DNA from: Riptortus pedestris
Lineage: Eukaryota; Arthropoda; Insecta; Hemiptera; Alydidae
DNA length: 64,000 bases
Reading direction: 5' to 3'
Assembly (NCBI GenBank): GCA_019009955.1
Contig: CM032231.1
Coordinates: forward strand, 112,711,501-112,775,500
A program made the translations under genes and the position numbers. The notes below the pieces were generated by a model. The model worked only from the letters and a program-made list of their open reading frames with translations, made no database searches and was not told where the DNA came from. Positions 10,571 through 21,964 of the stretch are shown piece by piece (the stretch's first letter is position 1; each line of letters starts with the position of its first letter).

Positions 10571-12139
10571 TAAAAAGATATTATTTTTTTTCTTCTGACC
10601 TGTTTCAGCCTCCTAATGTTAGGCAATATTAGCATGTTGGCCTATAATTTAGTAGCCAACTGCTTTCAACTTTCTGCTTGGATGAGGTTGTGTCACAGCA
10701 ACCTTAAGGCTTTCTTGCAAAACTCTGCCTTGATATGGGACATTATGCCTCCCTGTACCATATTTCTGATGTATAACGTAATTAAATTACCCAATTCAAT
10801 ATACACTCCTACTAAATTTTTCTGCATTAAATATAGCTGTTTACTGGTAAAATAAAAAAAAAAAAAATCATAGTAACTGTTCTGTATCCTAAAAAAGAAT
10901 TAAAATATTAAAAACAATTATTAATGGTTTCCACTTGACTTTAAAATTATTCTTTCAGCTCTATGTAAACAGAATTAGAAACCTTGCTCTAAAGGAATTT
11001 ATTAACATTTCTAAACATTTGGAATTATTTTTTTTGCACATAATAATATAAATACAGAGAAACCGTAGAAAAAGGAAAATTATTTTAATATTAATAGTAT
11101 TTAATTATAAAAAAAATATATGTGCGATTAGAGTTGATTTATTCATCTTGCAAAATAATAAATTAAGTAATAGCCTATTAAATAAAAGATAGGATTAAAT
11201 GATAGCAAAAGAGGAATTGGCTAATTTTATTATTTATTAATGAATGAGATTTCATAATATTATTAATATTTAGTGAAAATAAATATAAAAGGTTGGAGTT
11301 TTAAAAGAAGTTAATATTAAAGTAAAACATTTTATTTGAACGGCTTTATAATGACTATGGTGAAGATTAAAACAGTAGCGGAAAAGCAGGATTAATCAAT
11401 ATGAAACTGTGTACACAACTATTTAAGGTTTGAATTGTATATTCTATTACAAGTATCCTTTGGAGTAGTGACCCTCAGGGAATGTGTTGGAAGGCTGTGC
11501 TGAATTATTTATTTTCCTTGAAGTTTCAAGATCAGTCTTGGTATTAATTGCCTGTCTCTTATTTCGGGGCCAGGTTAACATTATTTTTTTTTCTTTACTC
11601 ATTTCCTCAATTCTTTAAAGCAACATTGAAAAATCAATACATTTTAGTGAATTTTCCCCTCAATTCTTTAAGGCAACATTGAAGAATGAATACATTTTAG
11701 TGAATTTTGTCTAAAAGAATTTAACAAAAATTTTTCAAGATTTCGTTGATCCTGGAATACTGATAATATATAGATTCATGGATAATTTGTTATGTCGTTG
11801 GAAGCCATAATAAAATTGATAATATATAATAATGAGAATATATGCCAAGAGGACATAGTTTTGGTAGGCCAGAAATAAAATAAAAAATTGCAAATTTATT
11901 TTTAAAAATATGTCAAATTAGTTAGAGGTCCTTTTTGTTTTTCGTAAAAAGATATAGAAATTATGTTTTAGGCCCTTTCTTATTGGATACTTTACAAAGA
12001 TGTTCTCCCTCCCCCGTATCTGTTATTCTGAAATTTGGGAACTTCATTATTAAGACATATCACTGTCCTTAATGGTTGAAGATTTAATTTGGGGTCTTTT
12101 GCAAAATTAAAGATATTCATAACTAACCTAGTGTAACGT
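10571..12139. other. Intergenic AT-rich DNA
   Basis: No gene is recognised. The sequence is very AT-rich, with several A and T runs. The only structure seen is a two-copy tandem duplication at 11606-11711. Confidence 0.5.
11606..11711. repeat. Two-copy tandem repeat, 53-base unit
   Basis: Units start at 11606 and 11659 with CCTCAATTCTTTAA, followed by GCAACATTGAA and ATACATTTTAGTGAATTTT. The copies differ at only a few bases. Confidence 0.85.
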
Positions 12140-12320
12140 TTCAGGATTGAAAAGATCTTTCTCGTATCAGTTCCAAGGCATCTTCAAGTCATTAAATAAG
12201 AAAAAGAATCCAATATATCCAAGAATATTGCTATCATTCAGTATCAGTATTATTTGGTTTCTTTTTAGACCTGAAGTTGCTACTGATGACGTGAAACCGA
12301 TAGTTTAAGCATTGGAGGAA
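12140..12320. repeat. Possible head-to-head pair of Penelope-like ends
   Basis: On the minus strand there is TTGAAGATGCCTTGGAACTG followed by GAGAAAGATC. On the plus strand there is CCTGAAGTTGC followed by GATGACGTGAAACCGATAG. Both follow the GAAGATG...GAAA layout and point away from each other, as at 7548 and 36319. The arms share little primary sequence, so this is the weakest of the set. Confidence 0.25.
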
Positions 12321-12974
12321 GTCTACATCTTTCTTCCTTAACATTTGTCCCAATAGATATTTAACCATATCTAGTTATTACAGATATATTTCAATGGGTA
12401 ATTTGTAGTGAAAACGTAACTAGTAATGCAGATCTCAGCCGATTTGAAACGCTGGTCCTCGAAGCTCATAGCTGAATTGATTGATCGACTATACTCTGTC
12501 AAGCGTGTAGAATTTTAATGCCCTGATTGCCAATTCTGGTTAAAATTTTAATAGGCTTGCTTTTCAGACAGCGCACTTGGAAATCGTAAATGACAGGAAT
12601 CGCCTTGTTGATATAAACTTCCGGAAGAGATTTTTTTTTCAGTATCGCCCTTTCAATACGACATTTCCATACAGTAGTGTTTCAGGACAGCCTGAGGACC
12701 TGCACACATTCCATGGTAGTGATAAAACAGAAAAAAGTCGTCAAGCAGAGGATTTGTAAACTAATCAGATTTCCCACGTGTTGGTATAATAGACTTATGA
12801 TCACGACTCGCCACATATTCTCTATTTCTATTTAAAAACAACAACAACAAAAGAGTGGAAGGGGCCGGAGTTACTGAATGCTGAAAACAAAAAAGTACGA
12901 ATAACTCTCTTAACATTTGAGTTGGGAAAAAATCCATTTACCATAATCAGTTTAACAAGATTGGTTCTATAATA

Positions 12975-13516
12975 CAGTGCGAACAAGTGAACGAGACGCT
13001 AAATACGTGGAGCGGAGGTGGGGGAGGTGCTAGTAAGCTCAGGTCTTACATTTTTAGTTGGCGGTAATTGAGTTTCAAAATGATTATGCTCTGAGGTTAA
13101 ATTATGTAAACATAATGTTAGAGAGATTTAATGATTTGGACAACATTTTGTTTAGCGACGAGGCCCATTTTCACATGAACAGTTATGCCAAAATTGCCCA
13201 GAACAACCCAACGTCGCTACACCAACGCCCGCCCTTTGCTTAGCCCCAAAGTTACAGTTTGGGTCGCAATGTCCACGAAGTGCATAATTGGACTTTACTT
13301 TTTCGAACTCAACAACTTCTTGGAAAAGTCTTCAATAACTTCCGCAGAAGGTTTGAAGAGTGTCGTCAAACAAACGGGCATCATTTAAGTAATGTCATAT
13401 TTAAAAAGTAAAATTTCCCTCGTTGTTAAAATTTTGTTATCAATAAAGAACTAATTGCAAATAGCATTTTTTTTAAAATGTTGTTCGAAATAGTTGGATC
13501 GTTCTGAGACACCCTG
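12975..13516 (+). mobile_element. Internally deleted Tc1/mariner-type element in copy H4
   Basis: The element is flanked by TA on both sides (12973-12974 and 13517-13518). Its left end is CAGTGCGAAC and its right end GAGACACCCTG, a 3' terminus typical of insect Tc1/mariner-like elements. The terminal repeats are imperfect. It contains transposase remnants. At 542 bases it is well below a full element. Confidence 0.75.
13058..13411 (+). pseudogene. Broken Tc1/mariner-type transposase
   Basis: A first frame gives NILFSDEAHFHMNSYAKIAQ, the conserved catalytic DEAHFH region. After a frameshift, the next frame gives SPKVTVWVAMSTKCIIGLYFFE. After a deletion, the C-terminal piece reads NFRRRFEECRQTNGHHL, ending at a TAA (13409-13411). 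The region between YFFE and NFRRR, which should hold the last catalytic residue, is missing. The pseudogene is inactive. Confidence 0.8.
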
Positions 13517-13689
13517 TATTTTAAGATCCGGCTCATTAAATAGAAATATTTTGAATTTTCAAATTCTCCCCTCTAAATCACCAGTATTCCACGTCCGACT
13601 TCAAATATGATCTTTAGTGTTAACTGAAACGATTAAATTTCGAATATGGCGTCGGTAAATAAACATTTTCGAGATAAGAAACTAAAATC

Positions 13690-13905
13690 TTATTTGATCA
13701 CGTCATCTCATAACGAGCTTGCACAAATCTCGCATAATAAAGGTCACTTGAAAACGATATTTGGCATTTAAGCTAAGAATAAAGTGTTTCATGTGATATA
13801 CAAGGTAATTGCTAATATGACATGAGTAGGAGTGTGGGTTTACTGAATGCTGAAAACTAAAATGTACCCGGTTAATATTCATGATAGAAAATATGTATAT
13901 TACAT
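13690..13905 (+). mobile_element. Family H fragment H5
   Basis: A second plus-strand fragment close to H4. It carries a GGCATTTAAGCTAAGAATAAA version of the TTTGGTATTTAGGCTTC block, then ATGACATGAGTAGGAGTG and GCTGAAAACTAAAATG. Ends are not preserved. Confidence 0.6.
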
Positions 13906-14087
13906 TTATTATAACGATGCTATAGGTGTTCCTCCTTGGGGACAAAACCAAATGCAACAGATTCAGGGATTAATAGAACTTTTTGATCACTTCAAAAACT
14001 CTACGTTGCAATCGATATGTTTTTAAATACTTCACAATTCATATAAAATCTCTAGTTTGAAAAATAATACAAATTTATAATTTCGAC

Positions 14088-15071
14088 TTAATATATATTA
14101 GATAGAATATATTATTTCTATCAACATCAATTTTTAAATTATCAGAGTTGGTGGTATTTCAGCTTGAGTGTTGAAGAATTGGGTTCGTCCTCTGAGTTAG
14201 AGAAGGGGCAGGAACAAGTTTCTCATACCAAAGGAAACAAAATGACCTTTGTTAATATATATTAGATAGAATATATTATTTCTATCAACATCAATTTTTA
14301 AATTATCAGAGTTGGTGGTATTTCAGCTTGAGTGTTGAAGAATTGGGTTCGTCCTCTGAGTTAGAGAAGGGGCAGGAACAAGTTTCTCATACCAAAGGAA
14401 ACAAAATGACCTTGCTTAATATATATTAGATAGAATATATTATTTCTATCAACATCAATTTTTAAATTATCAGAGTTGGTGGTATTTCAGCTTGAGTGTT
14501 GAAGAATTTGGTTCGTCCTCTGAGTTAGAGAAGGGGCAGGAACAAGTTTCTCATACCAAAGGAAACAAAATGACCTTGCTTAATATATATTAGATAGAAT
14601 ATATTATTTCTATCAACATCAATTTTTAAATTATCAGAGTTGGTGGTATTTCAGCTTGAGTGTTGAAGAATTGGGTTCGTCCTCTGAGTTAGAGAAGGGG
14701 CAGGAACAAGTTTCTCATACCAAAGGAAACAAAATGACCTTGGTTAATATATATTAGATAGAATATATTATTTCTATCAACATCAATTTTTAAATTATCA
14801 GAGTTGGTGGTATTTCAGCTTGAGTGTTGAAGAATTAGGTTCGTCCTCTGAGTTAGAGAAGGGGCAGGAACAAGTTTCTCATACCAAAGGAAACAAAATG
14901 ACCTTGGTTAATATATATTAGATAGAATATATTATTTCTATCAACATCAATTTTTAAATTATCAGAGTTGGTGGTATTTCAGCTTGAGTGTTGAAGAATT
15001 AGGTTCGTCCTCTGAGTTAGAGAAGGGGCAGGAACAAGTTTCTCATACCAAAGGAAACAAAATGACCTTGC
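14088..15071. repeat. 164-base tandem repeat, six exact-length units
   Basis: Units begin at 14088, 14252, 14416, 14580, 14744 and 14908, with the array ending at 15071. Every step is exactly 164 bases with no indels, and units differ at only a few positions (for example GAATTGGG, GAATTTGG or GAATTAGG). Each unit opens with an AT-rich dyad, GATAGAA...TTCTATC, and ends AAACAAAATGACCTT. No open frame crosses the units. Confidence 0.97.
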
Positions 15072-15451
15072 TTAATCTCTTTTAAACATGAACGGCATTT
15101 GGATAATAAAAATGGAAATAAAAGGTAGCAAATTTATATAATTAAAAATACGATGGAATAAAAAAAAAAAACAGTTCAGAATTTTAAGTCGTTCATTATG
15201 TTATAGCCGATTTTAGTGGAGTAAGGTCTTATTTAATTGTAAGAAGAAGAAATTAGAAAGAATAAGACAGCCCCAAAAGAATATTTTTTTTGGAAATTCT
15301 TCAAAGTATGTTATTAGTAAAAGTTAAAAACGCCCTTGATTCAGGAGTTCCAAGGAAGTTCAATTTATACTATTTTCTGTGTGGATTCCGTAGTTTTACC
15401 TAATTTTTTTTTATTTATAAATGTTTGACTAAATAAGTAGAGAATATTTAT
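15072..15451. other. Intergenic DNA, nothing recognised
   Basis: AT-rich unique sequence between the 164-base array and a SINE fragment. Confidence 0.4.
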
Positions 15452-15461
15452 CACTAAATTA

Positions 15462-15590
15462 TTATTATTATTATTATTATTTATTAACGTCCACTTTTTA
15501 CAACTTAGGCTAATTGGGACGGGTTATCTACAGGATACCACCCCTTTCTAGCCAGGGTGGGATTTTAGGATGTTATTTAATGAATTTCGT
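15462..15590 (-). mobile_element. 5'-truncated tRNA-SINE (family S) copy
   Basis: Minus orientation, with its (TAA)n tail at the left. It carries family phrases TTAACGTCCACTTTTT, GGGTTATCTACAGG and CTAGCCAGGGTGGGA. CACTAAATTA flanks it at 15452-15461 and 15591-15600 and is probably a target duplication, although family S itself contains a similar GTCACTAAAT at this point. Confidence 0.75.
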
Positions 15591-15600
15591 CACTAAATTA

Positions 15601-16949
15601 CTTCTTGAGCTAAATGATGAAATTTACTTGGACATGTTCCTTGGGGGTGTAAATCTTAACGTTAATTAATAATACCTTTTGTGCCTTGCTGTATTTTTGA
15701 CGTCTTGGAGTTCTTAAAAGCTTCTAGTCTGGGGATAGAGAATTGGTATTATTCTAAATCATTATTTTAAGCCATTCTTGTTTTAATAACCGTTGCATGT
15801 TTCTGTTCTTCTAGGCTTGTGGTAATGTACATATGAATGTTTTGGAACGTTAGAAAAACAAATAGTGTTCCCAGCTTTTTTTTTATCGGGTGGCCGATAT
15901 TGTGTAATAATTTCAACATTAAACTATCCATCCATTTATATATGACTTCACCCGTCACTTTACATTTGATATTAAATGTCAAATGAAAGTAAAGAAATAT
16001 AAAAGGAACAGGTAATTAGTCCATATAAGTAAGAAAGATTAGCTATCGATTCATCAATATATTTAGAGCTGTCATCTGATAAGTTTGAAGTAGCGGAAAT
16101 CTTACTTTATCCTCGCTCTATTTTTCTATTTGTGGAAATGACAAGATTATAGAGTACTTTGTAAATTAGTATCATGTCTAATAGTCTTATCATTTTCCTA
16201 ATTGGATATGGTTATGCAGAAAGAATCAACTTTGAGAACAGCTGCTCTTGAGTTTGGCTATTTCTACATAGTATCTCATATCACGCGTTTTTGCTAGAAC
16301 AGTCCACTTCCTGAAAATCATTAAATGAAATATAAATAAATTTTTCCTTTTTTCTTTTTCTTCAAGTGAAATTAAGATTAATTACTTCTTTGGAAAAAAC
16401 AAAATCGGACAAATATTCGGTTCGCATGCACTAAAGATAAAGGCTCCATTGTGCTAGTTTTTCTAAGACAGATAGCACAAAGATAATATGCAATTGTCTT
16501 GTTCTAGAGTTTACTATAATAAATGAAATAAAGAATAATATTCCATGATAGTAGTCTGTGGACACTAGATATGTAGGGGAGGACACTGAACTCCCTAAGT
16601 AGTTCTTAATCCCTGATCGTGCTTAAACTTTCAATGATCATAAATTTCTTAAAACTACTTCTTATTTTTAGAATAGCACAGAATGAATGTTCCTCAGATA
16701 TTTAATTTACTACCTAATGAGCTTAAAAGAGAATTTCTGTATAACATAAATATCTATAAATTTGCTTACGAATGTGACCCGTTTTTTCGTATTTTCTCAA
16801 TAACTAAAAGTATTAAAGAGTCCAGCATATTTTGAGCTAAAGATGCATTATGACGTTCCATTAACTGTGGGATTTTCAAATTATGTTTTCCAATAGGATG
16901 CAGGATATTTCTGTCGTTCGTCGACCCGATATCTAGGAGTTTGAAAAAG
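15601..16949. other. Intergenic DNA, nothing recognised
   Basis: No gene is recognised. The minus frames at 15767-15982 and 16766-16957 have no domain I can name. Several TTTCTTTTTCTTC-type runs are present. Confidence 0.4.
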
Positions 16950-17140
16950 CCCGTCACGCAGGGGCTGCGTAAACTAACGAACCCTCCCGAAGGGAAGCGT
17001 CTAAAGTGTAAACAAATAGGTCTGCCAAACCTCTTACCGGAAAGAAAAATAATTATTGAAGTATATCAGAATATAACATATTAATTTTATTGAAAACTAT
17101 TTACTATATCTAGCACTGTGTCAAGTATAATAAAGGTCTG
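16949..17140 (+). mobile_element. Family H 5' fragment H6, alternative 5' half
   Basis: It begins CCCGTCACGCAGGGGCTGCG (16950), then switches to the alternative internal sequence with GAAGGGAAGCGTC and ACCGGAAAGAAAAA. The same version is seen at 18176, 25443, and in minus orientation near 32400. Confidence 0.7.
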
Positions 17141-17151
17141 TTGAAAACAAA

Positions 17152-17621
17152 AGTCCGTCACGCAGGACTACTAAGCAGATTTCCCACGTGCGCCACGTAT
17201 TTGCATATATTTCTAAACTTAAAAGTTCAATGAGAACAATATTTGGTATTTGAGTTTCAAATAAAGTGCTTCATAATTTAATAGAATATTGAAAATATGA
17301 GATGAGTAGGAGTGGGGTTTTACTGAAGACCGAAAACAAAAAAATTCAAATATCTCAGTAAATAATCAAGATAGTGAACAAATGTACATAACAACATTTA
17401 TAGAACATTACATTTTCAATAAGATTGGTTCTATACAATTTTTCGATCCGACGCATAATAACGGAGATATTAAGAATTTTCGAAAACCTCCCCTCTAAAC
17501 CCCCCTCCCCCTGGTCCGATTTCAGCCATAAATGAACTTGATCTTTCTTTTTGTATAAAACGATTATATATCAAGTTTGGTAACGATAAAAAAAAAATTG
17601 CGACCGCTAGAGCGGCAACAG

Positions 17622-17689
<68 letters not shown>

Positions 17690-17775
17690 CTGTTAACGCT
17701 CTTTTCAAAAATCACGTCATGAGTATGATCTCAATATGTAGCTGTTTTTTTTTAAAGGGAAATCTGCTAAAAAGT
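17152..17775 (+). mobile_element. Family H copy H7, near complete
   Basis: It runs from GTCCGTCACGCAGG to GGGAAATCTGCTAAAA. It carries the ordered blocks ATATCTCAGTAAATAATCAA, GATTGGTTCTATACAA, CCGATTTCAGCCAT and GCGACCGCTAG, with the (TA)n core at about 17625-17685. The terminal palindrome is degraded. The 5' GC hairpin is shortened to ACGCAGGACTACT. Confidence 0.85.
17625..17685. repeat. (TA)n core of copy H7
   Basis: About 60 bases of TA at the position where most family H copies carry this tract. Confidence 0.95.
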
Positions 17776-18169
17776 AGATATTTATGGAAAGTGATTTTTG
17801 GAGTGATAGTGAGCATTTCTACTATCCATTACAAAAGGAGGTCAGTAACATAAAAGTTTCTAAGGTCAATAGGAATATAGCATTGTTAGTGATAATCCAT
17901 AAAAAAGGTTTCATTCGTGGTATGAAAGCTGTTTCAAGTGTTATGAAAACTGTGGTACTAAATCAATTATGTACAGAACACCACCTGGATACACTTATTC
18001 ACATACGGAACAATATAGGCTACTTATTCAACAGAAACAGCCGTTATACATAACCCTGTAGGTACAAAGTGTAATCCTACAGTAAAAAAACAGTGCTGCA
18101 ATAACACCATAATAATCATTTACAATAAATCATTTATATATCAAAAGTTTAATCTTCGTAAATATATAT
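17776..18169. other. Intergenic DNA with an 89-codon open frame
   Basis: The + frame at 17784-18053 encodes 89 residues with no motif I recognise. It lies between two transposon copies, and I treat it as unconfirmed. Nothing else is seen. Confidence 0.3.
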
Positions 18170-18170
18170 A

Positions 18171-18840
18171 AGTCCGTCACGCAGGGGCTGCGTAAACTAA
18201 GCAGATTTCCCGCGTGAAGTTTAATAATAGACCAAACCTATATACTGGTAACAACGCCACCGTGAATATTAAGTGAATAAACAGTAATAAGAAATATTTC
18301 ACCTCCCGACGGGAAGCGTCAGAAATGCCAACTTCCCACCGGAAAGAAAAACAATTGCTGAAATATATCTGAATATAACGTATTAATTTGATTGAAAACT
18401 ATTTACTATATCTAGTATTGTAATTAAGGGATATTAAGGGATGTAGCTTCTGCCGAGAGTGATAAAGGACGATTGTATTGTACATATCACATTACCAAAT
18501 GCATTTATTATTATTTATTAACGTCCACTTTTTTGCAACTAAGGCTAATTGGGGCGGGTTATCGACAGGTTACCACCCTTTTCTAGCCAGGGTGGGACTT
18601 AGGATGTTATTTAATGAATCAAATGCATTTAAAAGCATAATGTAATATTCTTAATAAAATAAAAAAAAGTGTATAAATGTTTAACAAGATTGATCACATA
18701 ACATTTTTGATCCAAACCATTACAACTGAGATATTACGAATTTTCTATTCCCTCCCTTCTAAACCTCCTCCCCCGCGTCCGATTTCAGCAGTTAACGAAC
18801 TCAATGTTTAATTCGTATTTATAAAAAAAATACTATATTT
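18171..18840 (+). mobile_element. Family H copy H8, interrupted by a SINE
   Basis: It starts AGTCCGTCACGCAGGGGCTG with the alternative 5' half (CCTCCCGACGGGAAGCGTC). It is interrupted at 18508-18619 by a family S SINE. It then resumes with AACAAGATTGATCACATAAC and CCGATTTCAGCAGTTAACGA. The 3' end and core are missing. Confidence 0.75.
18508..18619 (-). mobile_element. 5'-truncated family S SINE with 12-base target duplication
   Basis: CAAATGCATTTA is present at 18496-18507 and again at 18620-18631. The inserted 112 bases carry (TTA)n, ACGTCCACTTTTTTGCAACT and CTAGCCAGGGTGGGAC. The duplication and tail show target-primed reverse transcription, and the insertion post-dates copy H8. Confidence 0.9.
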
Positions 18841-19688
18841 TATAAAAATGTAGATTTATTACTTTTATATTCATTATTTAAATTTTTGAAATGTACCATC
18901 ACTGAATTTTACGATTTTTAAATATTTTCGTAGTTCAGAAGCAAGTTTAGCGCAAAATTCAATTTGTCCCTCCGCTGAAGGAGAAGGTACAATTTTATAA
19001 TCCCGACTGAAGTTTTTTCATCTAATATACTTTTGATCAACTGTTCAAATTAAATCAAATTATTTTGTAAATTTTATTAAACAAATAAATTACTCACGAG
19101 TGCAAAATCATTTGTTCCCGATCGTCCAACACACTGGGATTAAAAAATAATGAAGAGAGGTAATAAATATTCTATTCATTCCTCGTTGTATTATTTACGA
19201 AACAACGTAGCTGCTTCAGTTTCTAGAAGGACGGCGCAGTATTTTGTTTATAAACATTCCATTTATTTTTAATTCCGACGTCGAGATGCTCGTTACTTTG
19301 ATTGGATTTTAGTTGATTCTTTTTGTCTAACACTAGAATTAAATTTACTTATCCAGTTGACAGAGACATTAAGGCTACCAGTAGATAGGGGAGCCTACTG
19401 ATTTAAATAACGCTCTCTAAAACATGGCGACATTACCGAAATTTGTCTTCATGATCCCTGCATAGAAGACGAAAATGCACTTCAAGTTTATGAATATAAA
19501 TCATTTGTCTGTTAACGCTCTAGAGGCCGCAATTTTTATTTGAGTGTTGCATAGATATTTATACCAGTTCGTGTAAATCATGTCCCTCAATTATGGGCAG
19601 GATAAACTAAGCTGATTTTCCACGAGCAGTTACGCAGGTGATCTAATCTCACCATCTATGAGTAGAAGTGGAGTTATCATTAAAAGAA
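18841..19688. other. Intergenic DNA, nothing recognised
   Basis: AT-rich, no domains. A short family H phrase (TTGTCTGTTAACGCTCTAG) occurs near 19505 as an isolated scrap. Confidence 0.4.
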
Positions 19689-19690
19689 AA

Positions 19691-20147
19691 AAAAAAGTCC
19701 GTCACGCAGGGGCTGCGTAAACTAAGCAGATTTCCCTCGTGCTAGTATAATACACTTTTGATCTCATAACACAATACATACCCTATTTCTATGTAAAATA
19801 CAGATGAGTAAATGGGAGCGGTGGGCCGGGGGTCACTGAAAGCAGAAAAAACAGTACGAATAATTCACTGAATATTACATCTGAAGAGTTACAAAAAAAT
19901 GAATAGCCCAACAATTGTAGAGCATCAACAGGTTAACAATATTGGTCTTATAACATTTTACGATCCGGCCCATAATATCGAATTTTCGAGTCCCTTATAT
20001 ATATATAGACACACACACGCACACAGAGTTTTGAACTGACCTCATTTTCGTCATCTTCTAAGTAGGATCGGTGGGCATTTGAAGAAACATTTCGAAAATT
20101 GCGTCATAAGTACACCCTCAACTGCTGATTTCCCTTCAGGAAAATCT
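19691..20147 (+). mobile_element. Family H copy H9, diverged subfamily
   Basis: It starts AAGTCCGTCACGCAGGGGCT and ends GATTTCCCTTCAGGAAAATC. The core is short TA followed by CA repeats (about 20000-20025). The middle resembles H4 (GGGGGTCACTGAAAGC, CGATCCGGCCCATAATATCG), so H4 and H9 form a subfamily. Confidence 0.85.
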
Positions 20148-21217
20148 TCTAAAACAAAAACAAAATGGATAAAGACCATAAATTATTCATTAGGCATTAC
20201 CGAGTTGAAAAACCATATCCTTTAATATGTGTATACCCTTTATAAAACTAGGGTGGCTACCATTTTGAATTAATAAACTGATCTAGATGATAGGAGAATA
20301 ACGAAGTTGAAATTGCCACTGTCAGCAACATGTTAAATCTTAATTTTTATTACTCCCAATTGTCATGAGATGCTATTTTGTGAATTTAGTCAATTCAAAT
20401 TTAATGACAGAATATCTTCGTCTAATTTGAATATTTCACATATTTATTGCTTACACGTAATACTTTTTAACACATGAATGATTTGATGGGAGCAAAAGTC
20501 TGGATTTTGTAACATTATTTTAAAGTCTATTCCACAAAGTTGTAAACCTATAAAATGTAATTGCTTGAAACCAAAAATCCTTAGAAATGTTCAATCATCT
20601 CAACAGATACCGAGATCCAACAGATATAGATGCCCTTAATGAACTAAAATTCCAGGAGAAAGTAGAAAAACACTAGGGCACGAGAAATAATACGGGACCA
20701 TCACTAGAGTGTCGCCTTCTACATTCCATGAAAGTTTACTTTCCAAGTAAGAAATTCAATAGTGGAAATTTTGCAAGATGTTTCAGCCATAAATAAATAA
20801 TTGGAGAATGTTTGAATGAGCAACAGTTTAGTTTAACTTCATTCCTTTAGTGACAGCAAGTGTGTAATTATGTAGGCGCTCTACAAGTCTAACTGGTTCT
20901 CGGGGATTCCCAGAAAGGCGTGCGGCGTCCTCAGAACCTGCATCCCCTTTCCTGGGAAATCCTCGCATTATTTATCTCTGGTCCATGCTTTCTGATCTAC
21001 TTCAGCTGACGCACATGCTGACCTTCGGAAGACTATAGCGGTCTAAAAAAAAAAATAAAAATAGGAATGAGTGTAATTTCTGACCGTTCTAGGAAGTGAG
21101 GTTGAGGAATGGTAGGTTCTTCGAGAGTTTTGTTGCCGGAAGCGATGTTCACGGCCTTGAAGCAGAAAAGGAAATTTCTGAATTGACATAATCTGCAATT
21201 TTTTCGTTTTGACACGT
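20148..21217. other. Intergenic DNA, nothing firmly recognised
   Basis: A more GC-rich patch at about 20870-21010 has no coding frame or repeat match that I could confirm. Confidence 0.4.
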
Positions 21218-21345
21218 TTCCCAGGAAATCAGGTATTGTGGGTGTATTCATAAAGCGATTTTCAAAAAATATCCTCAAAAATACATCTATCCTACCAAGG
21301 AGATGACGAAAATCAGGTCCTTTCAAAATTATATGTATACATGGT
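21218..21345 (-). mobile_element. Family H 3'-end fragment H10
   Basis: It carries degraded versions of GATTTTCGAAAAATTTCTTC and CCTACCCAGGAGATGACGAA, ending at the start of the core (TCAAAATTATATG). Confidence 0.65.
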
Positions 21346-21350
21346 CCAAG

Positions 21351-21659
21351 ATGGCTGAAGGGATTGCGTTGTTAGATCAAATGGTAAAACTATGGCAGCC
21401 CATAAGTACTTTTTCTACGTTAAAAAAGTGACTTAAACCAGGCTTTAACATCAATACAAGAAGTGCAACGTTCATTAGAGCAGAAAAATGAAGACTTTCC
21501 TCAAAAAACATCTATTCAAGAAGAGAAGGTTAGTAGCAAGCCATCCTATTCTCAAATAGTGAAATCAAAAATACCCACAATTAAACCATCATACAAACTA
21601 ATTGTTAAAAATAAGAAAGCAGACACACATATAGAGAAAACTAGGACTGCATTTAAACA

Positions 21660-21728
<69 letters not shown>

Positions 21729-21780
21729 TGCAAGCCAGACGAAGAACCCAACTCTTAAAGCCCAAGCTAGAAACTCCTAA
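21351..21780 (+). pseudogene. Possible retrotransposon ORF1-like fragment split by (TA)n
   Basis: A frame opening at ATG 21351 (MAEGIALLDQMVKLWQPIST) breaks by a one-base shift near 21427. It continues as DLNQALTSIQEVQRSLEQKN, a likely coiled coil. It then shows a basic region with two related motifs, PSYSQIVKSKIP and PSYKLIVKNKK. A (TA)n tract at about 21664-21725 interrupts it in frame, after which NPTLKAQARNS ends at a stop. The composition resembles ORF1/gag-type proteins of non-LTR elements, but no zinc knuckle is seen. The assignment is tentative. Confidence 0.3.
21664..21725. repeat. (TA)n microsatellite
   Basis: About 60 bases of TA between the two parts of the ORF1-like fragment. 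Confidence 0.95.
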
Positions 21781-21964
21781 CTTGTATATTTTAAAACTTG
21801 ATGGTCATACAAATAATTTATTTTATAAAATGCATATTTAGTCATATTTATAAAATTTATCTACTATATTATTTTTCCTTATTACAGATTTTATTCATAT
21901 TTGGAAATAGCCAAATAGCCTCAGTATAATCGTGGACCCAGGAGAGGCAGTTTCATCACTCATT

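Larger units (their letters stand above)
12757..13620 (+). mobile_element. Family H copy H4, split by a mariner-type insertion
   Basis: The left half (12757-12974) carries AATCAGATTTCCCACGTG and reaches GATTGGTTCTATAA. The right half resumes at about 13519 with a TTAAGATCCGGCTCATTAA version of the GATCCG block. The family consensus is continuous if 12975-13516 and one TA are removed. Both outer ends are lost. Confidence 0.75.

Noticed and set aside
12270..12300. Hammerhead ribozyme candidate (CTGATGACGTGAAAC)
   Set aside because: Only three bases separate the two core boxes, leaving no room for stem II.
14088..15071. CRISPR-like array
   Set aside because: Units are directly contiguous 164-base repeats with no unique spacers, in a eukaryotic context.
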